A DNA stretch of 64,000 nt. Source: Cognaticolwellia sediminilitoris. Lineage in GTDB: Bacteria; Pseudomonadota; Gammaproteobacteria; Enterobacterales; Alteromonadaceae. The position numbers and the translations under genes were made by a program. Of this stretch, positions 48,139-59,309 are shown piece by piece (within the stretch, counting starts at the first letter, position 1; each line of letters starts with the position of its first letter). The DNA is taken from assembly GCA_002104535.1 (NCBI GenBank), contig NBOG01000007.1, positions 118,482 through 182,481 of the forward strand. The letters run 5' to 3'. The notes below the pieces were generated by a model. The model had not been told where the DNA came from, did no database searches, and was given only the letters and a program-made list of their open reading frames with translations.

Positions 48139-50436
48139 ATGATAAAACGGACCTTGAAAGAAAAAATATTATTGACCATCACAGGTGTCACTGCGTTAAC
48201 TCTGTCTCCTTTTTTAATTGCTAGCATAATTGACCATGATCAAGATCAAATGCTGGTTGATATATTTGCTCTTTTAGTCATGGTAAGCGTATTTTTTGGT
48301 GTCTGGTTTACAAGAAACATTAATCTTTTTAGTAATATTTTAGCTTTATTTACTTATCTTATTGTTGCTACCGCTGTTTATGTAAAAGGCATTAGCGTGA
48401 TATTTTGGTTATACCCTGCCATTATTTCATCTTTTTATTTAATCCCGCCGTTAATTGCCGCAACATTTAGTACTACCCTCATTTTAGTTTCAGCTTTATT
48501 AACATATGATCATTTTGATAGTTTTACCTTCAATCGAGTAATAATGACATTAGTGCTTACGGTTTTATGTTCGTTTATATTTTCCAGATTCATGCAGAAA
48601 CAGAATCAAAAATTACTCGAAAATGAAGAAGTGAATCAGTTACGCAATAAAATTTTAGAGCTTATTGCTAGCTCTGCAAAGTTATCAGATGTACTACACG
48701 CCATCGTCGCCGGTGTTGAAAATGAAAAGCCTGAAGTTAAATGTAGTATATTATTACTTGATGAATCAGGAAAACGATTGACATTAGGTGCTGCACCTAG
48801 CCTACCCGACTATTACAATGATGCAATTGAAGGAGTTACCATTGCTGAAGGTGCAGGCTCATGTGGCACCGCAGCATATACTGGTAAAAGAGTCATAGTT
48901 ACCGACATAGCTAACCATCCATATTGGACGGATTGGGCAGAAATCACTAAAAAAGCAAAACTAGCGGCCTGCTGGTCCGAGCCTATTATAAATAACCAAG
49001 GTAAGGTCTTAGGAACATTCGCTATTTATGCTGATAAAGTAATGTCACCTTCTGAAAATGACTTTAAACTGGTAGAACAATTCACCAATCTATCTCGTAT
49101 TGCGATTGAACGAGATCAAGCTGATAAACTAATTTGGCATCAAGCCAATTTTGACCATTTAACCAAGCTGCCGAATCGTAGTTTAGTGAATGAATATATC
49201 TCCAATGCCATTAAAACGGCAAAACGTGAACATAGCCAATTTGCTATTGCTATGCTTGATCTGGATAACTTCAAAGATGTTAACGACACTTTAGGTCATG
49301 GTGCCGGTGATACACTTCTTAAAGAAGCGGCAAAACGCATTAAAAAGTTAGTCAGAGACAGCGATATAGTGGCGAGATTAGGTGGTGATGAATTTGTCAT
49401 TGTTATGACCAATAGTCATGATGCATCTTCGGTAGAGGTCGTAGGGCAAAAAATATTAGCGGCTCTAGCTAAACCCTACAAACTTGAAGAGAAGAGTGCT
49501 TATTGTTCAGCAAGTATCGGCGTGGCAATTTACCCAAATGATGCCAGTAATATTGATGAATTAATGAGAAATGCTGATCATGCAATGTATGGTGCTAAAG
49601 CTAAAGGTCGCAACACCATCCGTTATTTCACTGATAATATGCGCACTGAATTTCTAAAACGCACGTTATTAATAAAAGATTTACGCAACGCGATTAAAGC
49701 AGAGCAATTCTATATTGTTTATCAGCCTATTATAAATTTGCAAAATAATAAAATTGTAAAAGCAGAAGCTTTAATTAGATGGCAGCACCCTGAACAAGGC
49801 CTCATTTCTCCATTAGACTTTATTCCAATCGCAGAAGAAACTGGCTTAATTATCGAACTTAGTGAGTGGGTTTTTCAGCAAGTTACTGCAGATGTGACTT
49901 TATGGCGAAATAAATATTGCCAAGACTTACAAATCAGTATTAATACTTCCCCTGTACAATATAAAAACAAAGGTAAACAAATTTTAAATTGGGTTAAACA
50001 ACTAAAACAACGCAATATACCACCTCAGGCTATCACATTAGAAATCACTGAAAATTTATTAATGGAAAATCAGGCAGAAGTGGTCAATATCATTGCCGAC
50101 ATTAGACACCAAGGTATCTTAATTGCCATTGATGATTTTGGTACTGGTTATTGCTCATTCTCTTACTTGAAAAGTTTTGCTATTGATTACATAAAGATAG
50201 ACCGAAGCTTCGTCAGAAATATGTCTGAGGATAATAATGATATGGCTTTATGTGAAGCTATTATTGTAATGGCAAATAAACTTAATATGGAAGTTATTGC
50301 AGAAGGTATTGAAACAGAGCAACAATACCAATTTTTACAACAGGCGGGATGTAAATTTGGCCAAGGCTATTGGCTAGATAAGCCCCTGCTCAAATCAGAC
50401 TTTGAACAACTATTAATTAAAAGTAACCACGAATAA
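48139..50436 (+). CDS. membrane GAF-GGDEF-EAL protein (c-di-GMP metabolism)
   Basis: A 765-residue inner-membrane protein. Five to six membrane helices (1-150) resemble a MASE-type sensor. A GAF domain follows (about 165-325, with GAGSCGTAAYTGKRVIVTDI), then GGDEF (about 340-505; LGGDEF near 415, with an intact RxxD inhibitory site five residues before it in RDSDIVARL) and EAL (about 515-765; EALIRWQHP, TLEITENLLME, AIDDFGTGYCSFSYL). Both catalytic signatures look intact, so synthesis, breakdown or switching is possible. It is followed 1 bp later by elaA. Confidence 0.92.
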   Translation: MIKRTLKEKILLTITGVTALTLSPFLIASIIDHDQDQMLVDIFALLVMVSVFFGVWFTRNINLFSNILALFTYLIVATAVYVKGISVIFWLYPAIISSFYLIPPLIAATFSTTLILVSALLTYDHFDSFTFNRVIMTLVLTVLCSFIFSRFMQKQNQKLLENEEVNQLRNKILELIASSAKLSDVLHAIVAGVENEKPEVKCSILLLDESGKRLTLGAAPSLPDYYNDAIEGVTIAEGAGSCGTAAYTGKRVIVTDIANHPYWTDWAEITKKAKLAACWSEPIINNQGKVLGTFAIYADKVMSPSENDFKLVEQFTNLSRIAIERDQADKLIWHQANFDHLTKLPNRSLVNEYISNAIKTAKREHSQFAIAMLDLDNFKDVNDTLGHGAGDTLLKEAAKRIKKLVRDSDIVARLGGDEFVIVMTNSHDASSVEVVGQKILAALAKPYKLEEKSAYCSASIGVAIYPNDASNIDELMRNADHAMYGAKAKGRNTIRYFTDNMRTEFLKRTLLIKDLRNAIKAEQFYIVYQPIINLQNNKIVKAEALIRWQHPEQGLISPLDFIPIAEETGLIIELSEWVFQQVTADVTLWRNKYCQDLQISINTSPVQYKNKGKQILNWVKQLKQRNIPPQAITLEITENLLMENQAEVVNIIADIRHQGILIAIDDFGTGYCSFSYLKSFAIDYIKIDRSFVRNMSEDNNDMALCEAIIVMANKLNMEVIAEGIETEQQYQFLQQAGCKFGQGYWLDKPLLKSDFEQLLIKSNHE

Positions 50437-50437
50437 T

Positions 50438-50902
50438 ATGCATCTAAAAAATATCTCATGGCAGAATAAAACCTTTCCAGAATTAACCACCGATGAACTG
50501 TACGATTTACTTAAACTTCGTATTGATGTCTTCGTTGTTGAACAAAGTTGTTTTTACCCCGATTTAGATGATCATGACCGTCATCCTCTCACCCAGCATT
50601 TATTTTGCTACCAAGACGGGTTAATGAGCGCATATTTACGCATTTTACCAAAAGGGTTAACTTATCCTAACTATATTAGTATTGGCCGGGTGGTTACAGC
50701 ATCAGATGCAAGAGGCACTGGCTTAGGTCATGAGTTAATAAAAGCCGGGTTAGCGGCATGTTCAACTTTTTTCCCGGACGACAAGTTAAAAATTTCTGCA
50801 CAAGAGCATTTGGAAGCGTTTTATAATCAACATGGTTTTACCCGTGTAAGTGAAATGTATCTAGAAGATGATATTCCTCACATTGGTATGGTGAAAAATT
50901 AA
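50438..50902 (+). CDS. elaA: ElaA-family GNAT acetyltransferase
   Basis: A 154-residue protein. The ElaA pattern LYDLLKLRIDVFVVEQSCFY plus PDLDDHDRHPLTQHL, and acetyl-CoA motif IGRVVTASDARGTGLGHELI are clear. The substrate is not known. It starts 1 bp after the GGDEF-EAL gene, so the two are coupled. Confidence 0.92.
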   Translation: MHLKNISWQNKTFPELTTDELYDLLKLRIDVFVVEQSCFYPDLDDHDRHPLTQHLFCYQDGLMSAYLRILPKGLTYPNYISIGRVVTASDARGTGLGHELIKAGLAACSTFFPDDKLKISAQEHLEAFYNQHGFTRVSEMYLEDDIPHIGMVKN

Positions 50903-50904
50903 CA

Positions 50905-50945
50905 CAAAAAAGCCAACTTATATTGCAATATAAAGTTGGCTTGTT
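50905..50945. terminator. bidirectional terminator between elaA and the MAPEG gene
   Basis: AAGCCAACTT (50910-50919) pairs with AAGTTGGCTT (50933-50942), with inner TATA pairing. An A run before it acts as the T run for the minus-strand MAPEG gene. Confidence 0.85.
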
Positions 50946-50997
50946 CATATTATATCGGTTGCTAATTAACTCTAAACCCTTTATCTCATTTGAAAAA

Positions 50998-51393
50998 TTA
51001 ACTCACCATAAACAAACGAATATTTTCCACCGCTAAAACTATGATCACTAAAAAGGTTGAAAGCATACCAAATTGGCGTTGTATTGATGCGCCAATAGTT
51101 TTCGTTAAGCCGATAACATGAGATACACGACCGACAAGCAATAAGCCCCCTAGTGCATGTAACATCATCGCTGAAGCACCATTTAATTCATAACATGCCA
51201 GCAAAATTAACGCTAAAGGTGCATACTCTGAAAAATTGCCGTGGATACGAATAGCTTTAGCTAAAGATTTATTACCTCCAGAATCAATACCAATTCGAAG
51301 ACTTAATCGTAAACGAATAATATTAACCGCTAAACCAATATATAAAAGTCCTAATAAGCTGGCATAAAAGCCAGTAAATGTTAACGCTGCCAT
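50998..51393 (-). CDS. MAPEG family membrane protein
   Basis: A 131-residue protein with four membrane helices and the MAPEG pattern (AVNIIRLRLSLRIGIDSGGN, AIRIHGNFSEYAPLALILL, GRVSHVIGL). It resembles bacterial YecN-like members of the eicosanoid/glutathione metabolism family; an enzymatic role is unproven. Single-gene unit. Confidence 0.88.
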   Translation of the reverse strand: MAALTFTGFYASLLGLLYIGLAVNIIRLRLSLRIGIDSGGNKSLAKAIRIHGNFSEYAPLALILLACYELNGASAMMLHALGGLLLVGRVSHVIGLTKTIGASIQRQFGMLSTFLVIIVLAVENIRLFMVS

Positions 51394-51584
51394 GGTGTTC
51401 CCTTAAAGCAAAATTGATAAATCAAATGTATATTTCTGTTTTGAATACTACCGACTCAAGCTGATAATTAATAGTGATATTTCACAAGCAGTTAGCACCT
51501 TAACTCATCAACCATATAAGTATGTAAAGCACTGTGGGTACAATTAACGGCAAGGATGTCGTTACTTAGTTTTTGTCTGGAACA

Positions 51585-51609
51585 TAAAAAAGCCCTCTTA
51601 TGAGGGCTT
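51585..51609 (-). terminator. terminator after adk
   Basis: AAGCCCTC/GAGGGCTT stem with a TTAT loop and, on the minus strand, a 6-T run. It lies about 30 bp past the adk stop. Confidence 0.88.
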
Positions 51610-51640
51610 AAATCATCATCACGTTAAAACATTGTTTAAC

Positions 51641-52285
<645 letters not shown>

Positions 52286-52385
52286 TTAGTATAACCCTAT
52301 TTAATAAATGAATTGGTTTTGCGAAATTGCAAACACTATACATATTCAAAGGGCTTCAAACAAGTAGCAAGGGCCGCAAATAAAC

Positions 52386-52414
52386 AAAAAAGGAGCTAAA
52401 AAGCTCCTTTTTTT
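52386..52414 (-). terminator. terminator after htpG
   Basis: A 12-bp stem AAAAAAGGAGCT/AGCTCCTTTTTT with a 4-nt loop and U runs on both strands, between htpG and adk. Confidence 0.88.
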
Positions 52415-52504
52415 GACTAAAGTCTAACGACTGTACCTGCTATCATTCAAGATGTTCGTTTAAGAGCACTTTCCATGACAACAGAGATACAGTTTCCTCA
52501 ATCA

Positions 52505-54466
52505 TTATTTAGTTAAGCTCAGCATTAATTTGTTCAAACGAGCAACAAAACTTGCTGGGTCTTTCAAGCTACCTCGCTCTGCTAACATTGCTTGTTCAAA
52601 TAACACTTCTGTCCATTGTTTAAACTTCTCGTCATCTTGTTCATCAGCAACATGCTTGATTAAGTCATGCTCAGCATTAATTTCAAAAATTGGTAACGCG
52701 TCTGGCACTTCTTGGCCAACCGACTGCATCAACTTCATCATTTGGCTGCTCATGTCATGCTCGTCTGCAACGATACATGCTGGTGAGTCAGTTAGACGCT
52801 GTGAAATTTTAACGTCTTTCGCTTTACCTTCAAGTGCGGTTTTAATGCGAGTAACTACTGAGTCGAATTCTTGCTCAAGCTTTTCTTGCGCTTCCTTCGT
52901 TTCAGCGTCATCCATATCACCTAAATCTAAGCCGCCACGAGTCACTGACTGTAATTGCTTACCGTCAAACTCTGTTAAATGACTAACTAACCACTCATCA
53001 ATACGATCCGACATCAACAATACTTCAATGCCTTTTTTGCGGAATACTTCTAAATGCGGGCTGTTTTTAGCCGCCTCAAAGCTGTCTGCAACAACATAGT
53101 ATATTTTGTCTTGGCCTTCTTTCATGCGCTCAACGTATTGCGCTAAAGAAGCACTTTGTACGCTAGTATCTGCATGCGTTGAAGCAAAGCGTAATAAGCC
53201 GGCAATTGCGTCTTTGTTAGCCATATCTTCTGCAGGACCTTCTTTTAGCACTTGGCCAAACTCGTTCCAAAACAGTTGATATTGATCTGCGTCTTTTTTG
53301 CCTAGTTTCTCAAGCATTTTCAATATACGTTTGCTACAACCTTTACGGATAGCTTGGGTGATTTTGCTGTCTTGTAAAATTTCGCGCGACACGTTCAATG
53401 GTAAATCGTTAGAGTCTAATAAGCCTTTAACAAAACGTAAGTAAGCTGGCATGAATTGCTCAGCATCATCCATAATAAATACACGTTGCACGTATAGTTT
53501 TAAGCCATGTTGTTTTTCACGATTGTACATGTCAAACGGGGCTTTAGATGGAATATAAAGTAATGAAGTATATTCTGTTTTACCTTCTACCTTATTGTGT
53601 TCCCAAAGCATTGGGTCGGCAAAGTCATGTGAAACGTGTTTGTAAAATTCTTTATACTCGTCTTCAGTGACATCTGCTTTTTCACGCGTCCAAAGTGCCG
53701 TTGCTTTGTTAACAGGTTCCCATTTTGCAGGTATCGCATCACGAGCTTCAATCGCAGGTGTTGTAACATTGCCTTCTTCGTCTTTAACTTCGGCAACCGC
53801 TTCCACAGCAGGAACTTCTGGCGTTAACATTTCAACAGAAACAGAAATATGATCAGAGTATTTAGTCACGATAGACTTCAAGCGCCAATCATCAGCAAAC
53901 TCTTTTTCATCTTCTTTAAGATGTAAAATAATATCGGTACCGCGACCAGCTTTTTCAATTTTAGCCGTAGTAAATTCACCCTCACCTTCTGAAGTCCATT
54001 CAACACCTTCAGACTTATCAACACCAGCTGCACGTGAACGTACAGTGACTTTGTCAGCAACAATGAATGCTGAGTAAAAACCAACACCAAATTGGCCGAT
54101 TAATTGAGAATCAGCGGCTTGGTCACCTGATAATTGTGAGAAAAACTCAGCAGTACCCGATTTCGCAATCGTACCTAAATGTTCAACGATTTGGTCATGA
54201 GTCATACCAATACCGTTATCTGAAATAGTCACCGTGTTGGCTTCTTTATCAGCACTAACACGTACACGCAATTCACCGTCACCTTCATAAAGGTCAGCAT
54301 TAGACAGCGCTTTAAAGCGTAATTTATCTGATGCATCGGCAGCGTTAGACACTAACTCACGTAAAAATATTTCTTTATTTGAATAAAGCGAATGAATCAT
54401 GAGCTGGAGCAGCTGCTTCACCTCTGTTTGAAAACCATGAACTTCTTTTTGACTTGACTCAGACAT
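52505..54466 (-). CDS. htpG: HtpG, Hsp90 chaperone
   Basis: The ATG at 54466 ([20 protein letters not shown]) has a ribosome site AGGAAG 7 nt ahead and is preferred over the frame opening at 54493; 653 residues. The GHKL ATPase N-domain has [37 protein letters not shown] and [15 protein letters not shown]; the middle and C-terminal domains are complete. An acidic Glu/Ala/Val-rich insert sits near residues 215-245. A sigma-32-type promoter lies upstream. Confidence 0.96.
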   Translation of the reverse strand: MSESSQKEVHGFQTEVKQLLQLMIHSLYSNKEIFLRELVSNAADASDKLRFKALSNADLYEGDGELRVRVSADKEANTVTISDNGIGMTHDQIVEHLGTIAKSGTAEFFSQLSGDQAADSQLIGQFGVGFYSAFIVADKVTVRSRAAGVDKSEGVEWTSEGEGEFTTAKIEKAGRGTDIILHLKEDEKEFADDWRLKSIVTKYSDHISVSVEMLTPEVPAVEAVAEVKDEEGNVTTPAIEARDAIPAKWEPVNKATALWTREKADVTEDEYKEFYKHVSHDFADPMLWEHNKVEGKTEYTSLLYIPSKAPFDMYNREKQHGLKLYVQRVFIMDDAEQFMPAYLRFVKGLLDSNDLPLNVSREILQDSKITQAIRKGCSKRILKMLEKLGKKDADQYQLFWNEFGQVLKEGPAEDMANKDAIAGLLRFASTHADTSVQSASLAQYVERMKEGQDKIYYVVADSFEAAKNSPHLEVFRKKGIEVLLMSDRIDEWLVSHLTEFDGKQLQSVTRGGLDLGDMDDAETKEAQEKLEQEFDSVVTRIKTALEGKAKDVKISQRLTDSPACIVADEHDMSSQMMKLMQSVGQEVPDALPIFEINAEHDLIKHVADEQDDEKFKQWTEVLFEQAMLAERGSLKDPASFVARLNKLMLSLTK

Positions 54467-54554
54467 CTGAAAACTTCCTACTCTAAATAACATTAAAACG
54501 ATTGTTTATCGTCAGTATCAAATATTATTATTCAATACTCACTCGATAGTTAAC

Positions 54555-54582
54555 ATGTGGGGGTTGCGAAAATATTTTCAAG
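54555..54582 (-). promoter_or_regulatory. sigma-32 (RpoH)-type promoter of htpG
   Basis: On the minus strand, CTTGAAA (54576-54582) is followed after 13 bp by CCCCACAT (54555-54562), close to the RpoH consensus CTTGAAA-N13-15-CCCCATNT. It is about 90 bp upstream of the htpG start. The rest of 54583-54841 shows no gene. Confidence 0.75.
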
Positions 54583-54841
54583 CAAAAATTTAAAAAAACA
54601 TTCGAGATAATATGAAAAATAATGCGATTATTTGAGTTCAACGAAGGAGATTTACTCATAAACTTGAAATTTGTTCCAAGTAAACACCTTCAAAAAGTTA
54701 TTTAATTTTAAAATAAAGAACTTGATAGGCAGCTATAGCCTTATAAATTTTATTTCAGTTATTTAGCAGATAAATATTGAAAATCCGGCAATATCATTTT
54801 CAGCATTGCCGGATAATAGTTATCTAAAACAAGTTGTTCTG

Positions 54842-55762
54842 TTATTCTGTGAATAAATATTCATAGGTAGCTAATAGTTTTGCCGCGATGTATTTATCCT
54901 CATGTTCGACTGAACTTAACTTTGAAAGTCCAATCGATTTTACACAACTGGTATATATTTCAGTGTCAGTTTTTGCACTTGTTTTTGTAACCCCGTCTTG
55001 AACTAGCACTTCTTTTTCACTACCACAGCCATTTTTATTCAGCCAGAATGCAAGAGTGTTGTTAACTGATGCGATATTACCAAATGTACGACCATCATAT
55101 GGTACATCTTTATCTGTAGTACTATGCATATGATGAATAGCCATAGGTGAAGATGTCGAGCAATTTTCGAAACTTCCTCTAAACTGCCCTGCTAAAGAAA
55201 TAATAGCGGTGAGTCTATCAGGAATTTGGCAAGCTAATTTATAAGCCATAAAGCCGCCAGCAGAATAACCAAATATATAAACCTTACTATCCGTGAAAGT
55301 ATATAGTGACTGAATATCATCAATAACATTAATAAAATAATCGATATCTGGTGTAGCCGGTTCACTATTATTAGAGCTATTCCATTCATAAATAGAACCA
55401 TTGCCTTGCGGAGTAACACTAACAAGGTTAAATTTTTCAGCTATTAATTTTGCATCAAAAATACCATTTACTTTTACGGGGTCTCCGGGCGCCCCATGTA
55501 AAAAGATGGCTAATCCAGCGTATTGAGTTTGACTTGTTGGTGCATAAGTAATCGCATTTCTATCACCGACGACAAAGCAAGACTGACTATCGTCGATACT
55601 ACTATTACCACACGTTTCTTGTTCAGGAACTACAACTGGCGTAGGTTTAGGTTCAACTTTTTCAGGAGAGCTTTTCCCTCCGCCACTACAGGCTGTTAAA
55701 GTTACGCTGAATAAAAGTGTAGATGCAATATTCTTTATCAACTTAAGTTTACTTATTTTCAT
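54842..55762 (-). CDS. lipoprotein esterase of the PHB-depolymerase/LpqC type
   Basis: A 306-residue lipoprotein (signal peptide, lipobox LTAC near Cys25, then Gly/Ser/Pro-rich linker). The alpha/beta hydrolase has AIFLHGAPGDP, the nucleophile in YIFGYSAGGFMAYKLACQIP and a distal Asp/His region. It fits COG3509-type esterases, which act on polyesters or feruloyl esters. Divergent from the membrane regulator at 55888; a decayed copy of the shared promoter lies at 59950. Confidence 0.8.
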   Translation of the reverse strand: MKISKLKLIKNIASTLLFSVTLTACSGGGKSSPEKVEPKPTPVVVPEQETCGNSSIDDSQSCFVVGDRNAITYAPTSQTQYAGLAIFLHGAPGDPVKVNGIFDAKLIAEKFNLVSVTPQGNGSIYEWNSSNNSEPATPDIDYFINVIDDIQSLYTFTDSKVYIFGYSAGGFMAYKLACQIPDRLTAIISLAGQFRGSFENCSTSSPMAIHHMHSTTDKDVPYDGRTFGNIASVNNTLAFWLNKNGCGSEKEVLVQDGVTKTSAKTDTEIYTSCVKSIGLSKLSSVEHEDKYIAAKLLATYEYLFTE

Positions 55763-55887
55763 AATTTATCCTTTTGAAAAAACTTGTAAACAGCTTGTGA
55801 AAAATCAAAAAAAAGAGCAATAATAAAGACATAATGAAATAGTAATGGTTTTATAATGGCAATAAAAACAAAGGTTAAACTTCATAA

Positions 55888-57942
55888 ATGATCTTTCATT
55901 TTTCAACTTTCATCGTAAATGAAAAGAACAGCACTTTAATAAATAATGATCAGCTAATTGAAATTGAGCCGAAAATATTTTCACTACTTTGTTTTTTTTG
56001 CCGCAATACTCAAAGGGCAATATCACGTGAAGAATTTATAGAAAAGGTATGGCAAGGACGTATTGTCAGTGATGCAGCTATAAATCGTGCAGTTGGTGAG
56101 TTGAGAAAAATTATAGAAGCGGACATCAAAAATCCGCAATTTATTATCACTATCAGCAAAGTAGGATACCGGTTTAATGCAACGATTTCTCAACCAACGT
56201 CCCTACCACTCGATAACTCAAAAGAATTAAGTCAGAAAAATTATCGCAAATTACTGTCAATTTCATTTTTCTTGATAGCAGCCATTCTACTGACATGGTT
56301 TTGGTATATAAATGATAAATCTCAAGTAGAAAGTGCACTTCACTTCAATATTTCACAACCAGCACCACTGACAACAATTAAAGGAAGTGCTTTTAAACAA
56401 AAGGTTTTCAGCAACGGGCAAACTATTTTTTTACATAAAGATCCGGCCAATCTTAATGTTCAACTATGGTTACAACCCACAAATTTACCCGCCTATAAAC
56501 TAACGAATGATAATTATTATTATACTTCCGCAATATTCAAAGATGCAGATACGGTTTATGCCAGTCGACTTGATAATTTAACAACAAGAAACTGTCAAAT
56601 AATTAAATTGACCATTTCAACAAATCAGTTAGAAAAAATCATCGATTGTGCTGATAGAGCAGTAACTTATTTAGCTTATGATAACCAATCTAGAAAGCTA
56701 TATTTTAACTATCGAGAGAGTGTTTCTCAGCCTTATGCCATCAGAAGCGTTCAATTAGACACCGGCCGTATTCAACAACTTACGCATGCTAGCCCAAAAG
56801 GAAACGCTAGAGGCGATTACCTTTTTGCCCTATCCCCAGGTGGTGAAAAGATGGCTATCTTTGAATATCAGCAAGACGGTGCTGCTATGCTGAAAATCAT
56901 TGAAATAAAAAAACCAACCGAGGTTAACAGGTATCAGTCTTTTGAAAGTGTCAGTAGCGTTAGTTGGTTTAATGATAAAGCGCTACTTATTTCCGAATTA
57001 AACGGCATTATTTCTTATGATCTAACAAACCAAAAGAGTGAATACATAATACAACGGGATAACATTACACAAGCAGATTTCTCAACTGATTTATCACTTT
57101 TATCCTATGTAAAATTCGACATTACCCGAAATATTTATCAACGGTCAGAGCTCAATCAAAAACATGAAACACCCGTTACACAATCAACCCATATTAATTC
57201 TGTCCCAAGTTATGCAAACACATCAAATAGTCTCGCCTACTTTTCGACTGATACGGGTATGCTTGGCATACAACTCATTAATAAAGATGGAAATATATCT
57301 AAATTGAATTTCCCGGAAAAAATTAAGCACTTTAGTAACTTAACCTGGAGTCGTGATGATAGTGCGATTTTTGCCAGTATTAATTCCAAGATTTTTCACT
57401 ATTCATTAGAAAAACAGGTTTGGCGAGAGATTAAAACTAATTTAAAAAGTATTCATTACGTTGAAGTCATGGAGGATCAACAGGTGATAGTCAGTAGTGA
57501 CGACAGTGGTGATTGGCAACTATGGCAAGTTGACTTAACAACAGAAAATGCGAAGCAAATAACCACAAACGGCGGGTATAGTGCTAGCTACATCCCAAAG
57601 AAAAACTTAATACTTGTAAGCAAATACAGCCAAAATGGTTTATTTGCACTGAATTTAAAAGACTTTTCGGAATCAGAAATCGACGTAAACTTCAAAGTTA
57701 CTGACTGGAATAAATGGCAGGTTCGAGGCGAAAATATATATTTATGGGAAAATAAAGCCATCACTGTGACAAACTTAGTAAGTAGAGAAAAATCAACGCG
57801 TTGGCAATTTAATGAAGCAAATCCTTCGCACTTTAGTATCAATTTTGATGCTAGTAAAATTGCCTATAGTATTACAGAACAAGAAAAGTCTACCATATGG
57901 AAAAGTACCGTATCACAAATACTTACACCAAAAAAAATGTAA
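55888..57942 (+). CDS. CadC/ToxR-like membrane transcriptional regulator with beta-propeller sensor
   Basis: A 684-residue one-component regulator. N-terminal winged helix of the OmpR/CadC type (about 1-100; IEPKIFSLLCFFCRNTQRAI, AINRAVGELRKII, TISKVGYRFNA), one membrane helix (about 121-141) and a large periplasmic region (about 150-680) with repeated WD40/TolB-like blades (ISYDLTNQ, YLAYDNQSRKLYFNY, LFALSPGGEKMAIFEYQ). It should sense an extracytoplasmic ligand and act at DNA from the membrane. The divergent esterase is the probable target. The start ATG has a weak ribosome site. Confidence 0.82.
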   Translation: MIFHFSTFIVNEKNSTLINNDQLIEIEPKIFSLLCFFCRNTQRAISREEFIEKVWQGRIVSDAAINRAVGELRKIIEADIKNPQFIITISKVGYRFNATISQPTSLPLDNSKELSQKNYRKLLSISFFLIAAILLTWFWYINDKSQVESALHFNISQPAPLTTIKGSAFKQKVFSNGQTIFLHKDPANLNVQLWLQPTNLPAYKLTNDNYYYTSAIFKDADTVYASRLDNLTTRNCQIIKLTISTNQLEKIIDCADRAVTYLAYDNQSRKLYFNYRESVSQPYAIRSVQLDTGRIQQLTHASPKGNARGDYLFALSPGGEKMAIFEYQQDGAAMLKIIEIKKPTEVNRYQSFESVSSVSWFNDKALLISELNGIISYDLTNQKSEYIIQRDNITQADFSTDLSLLSYVKFDITRNIYQRSELNQKHETPVTQSTHINSVPSYANTSNSLAYFSTDTGMLGIQLINKDGNISKLNFPEKIKHFSNLTWSRDDSAIFASINSKIFHYSLEKQVWREIKTNLKSIHYVEVMEDQQVIVSSDDSGDWQLWQVDLTTENAKQITTNGGYSASYIPKKNLILVSKYSQNGLFALNLKDFSESEIDVNFKVTDWNKWQVRGENIYLWENKAITVTNLVSREKSTRWQFNEANPSHFSINFDASKIAYSITEQEKSTIWKSTVSQILTPKKM

Positions 57943-58066
57943 CAACACCACATTGATTAGACTTATGAGCAAGATGAAATTTCAATAAACTATAGACGAG
58001 CAAATATAACATTTTGAAACTGTTAATTTGGCGATAGAAATAACTAGGGGTAAGTTGAAAAAACTT

Positions 58067-58100
58067 AAGGCTATTCATACACTTGAATAGCCTTATTATT
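58067..58100. terminator. terminator between regulator and the 58.1 kb gene
   Basis: An 11-bp stem AAGGCTATTCA/TGAATAGCCTT (58067-58077 and 58084-58094). The minus strand carries a T run after the stem, so it mainly serves the gene at 58125; it may also stop the plus-strand regulator. Confidence 0.75.
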
Positions 58101-58124
58101 TTATTAAATCATGTATGCTTAAAT

Positions 58125-58880
58125 TTATAATCCACTCATCTCTTTGTTTACAGAGATAACTTCGTTCCATTGATTTTTAAACACTCCTTCATAGTTAGCA
58201 ATAAAAGCTTTATAACTCCCTTTGCCATATATTTCCTCGAAATGCTTACCAAACTCCCAATCTTCATCGTATTCAGCCCATGAATCCATTGAGGAAAGTC
58301 CCATCATATGGCGACCATTTTCATTTCCTTGAATAAATAGATTATCCATTATGACCCAATACTTAATCTTGTCGATTTTTTCGAGCGTTGCTTTTATTTG
58401 CATAAATAGATACTTTATAACTTCTGATTCTTGATCTGCATTAACCGTTAAATACCTAGCGAAAAATCGTTCAGGTTCACTAGAATTCTCTTCTAAAGTA
58501 TTAATAACTAAACCTTCCATATTACGCCAAATTTCACTTTGATTATAAGCAGTAATATATGGATTGATGTTATCTGCCCAATCTTCATCATGTTTTTTAT
58601 TATCTGGTCGTGCGTCTAACTCAGAAAAGCTAACCGGGCCCATAACCCAAATTAGTTCATTAGCATTAGGACCATAAGTAACATTGTATATTTTCGCTTT
58701 AACGGGCCCTTTAACATGATATTTTTTAATATGTGCCCGCATATTTTCAGTAAATTTTTTGGCATATTGATTGTTTATCGTGAATCGAAATGTATCCCAT
58801 TGAGTATAAACTTTGGATTCTTCAGCAATAGCCGTAAAAGTGAAAAACAGAGAAAAAATTAGAGTTGATATTGTTTTCAT
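58125..58880 (-). CDS. secreted protein, function unknown
   Basis: The Met at 58880 has a ribosome site (GGAAAG) and starts a signal peptide (MKTISTLIFSLFFTFTAIAE), giving 250 residues; the frame opens 5 codons earlier. The mature protein is soluble, acidic and Trp-rich (for example VKGPVKAKIYNVTYGPNANE, WVMGPVSFSELDARP, YDEDWEFGKHFEEIYGKGSY). The repeating pattern suggests two dimeric-ferredoxin-like halves, but this is only an impression. No family assigned. Confidence 0.65.
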   Translation of the reverse strand: MKTISTLIFSLFFTFTAIAEESKVYTQWDTFRFTINNQYAKKFTENMRAHIKKYHVKGPVKAKIYNVTYGPNANELIWVMGPVSFSELDARPDNKKHDEDWADNINPYITAYNQSEIWRNMEGLVINTLEENSSEPERFFARYLTVNADQESEVIKYLFMQIKATLEKIDKIKYWVIMDNLFIQGNENGRHMMGLSSMDSWAEYDEDWEFGKHFEEIYGKGSYKAFIANYEGVFKNQWNEVISVNKEMSGL

Positions 58881-59309
58881 AATAGTACTTTCCATTTATA
58901 TACTATTACAGTTTTAAACCGTTTGGTTAAAACAGAGTTCAATAATATTAATTAACAACAGAACTATTATAGTAAATAAGAATGCCATTTCCATTTAGCC
59001 TACATCATGAAAAGTACTTTTTTTTGGTGCTTTGTAAGCATGTCATTACACTGAGATAAATCAAAGGATGAATGAGCTGCTGCTGATATTTGATTTAATT
59101 ACGTTTTATTGCTTTATCTACTAGCGGGTAAATTAAAGGCTTCATCATGTCAGCTTTTGAACTTCATAAAGTTAAAAAACTAACGATGACATTACCAGAG
59201 AAATAGATTTAACCCCTCGCCTGTGCGTAATTAACACTGCCCGTTATTTAAGGCATATTGGGCTTGATAAAGGCTAGCAAAGGCCGACGGTGTTATTAAC
59301 CTCCTTCTG
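58881..59309. other. intergenic stretch with only fragments
   Basis: About 430 bp with no convincing gene. A 19-codon frame at 59146-59205 (plus) looks like a broken remnant and is not called. Confidence 0.5.

Noticed and set aside
52530..52982. 150-codon open frame antisense to htpG
   Set aside because: Ser/Cys-rich shadow of htpG with no ribosome site or known domain.
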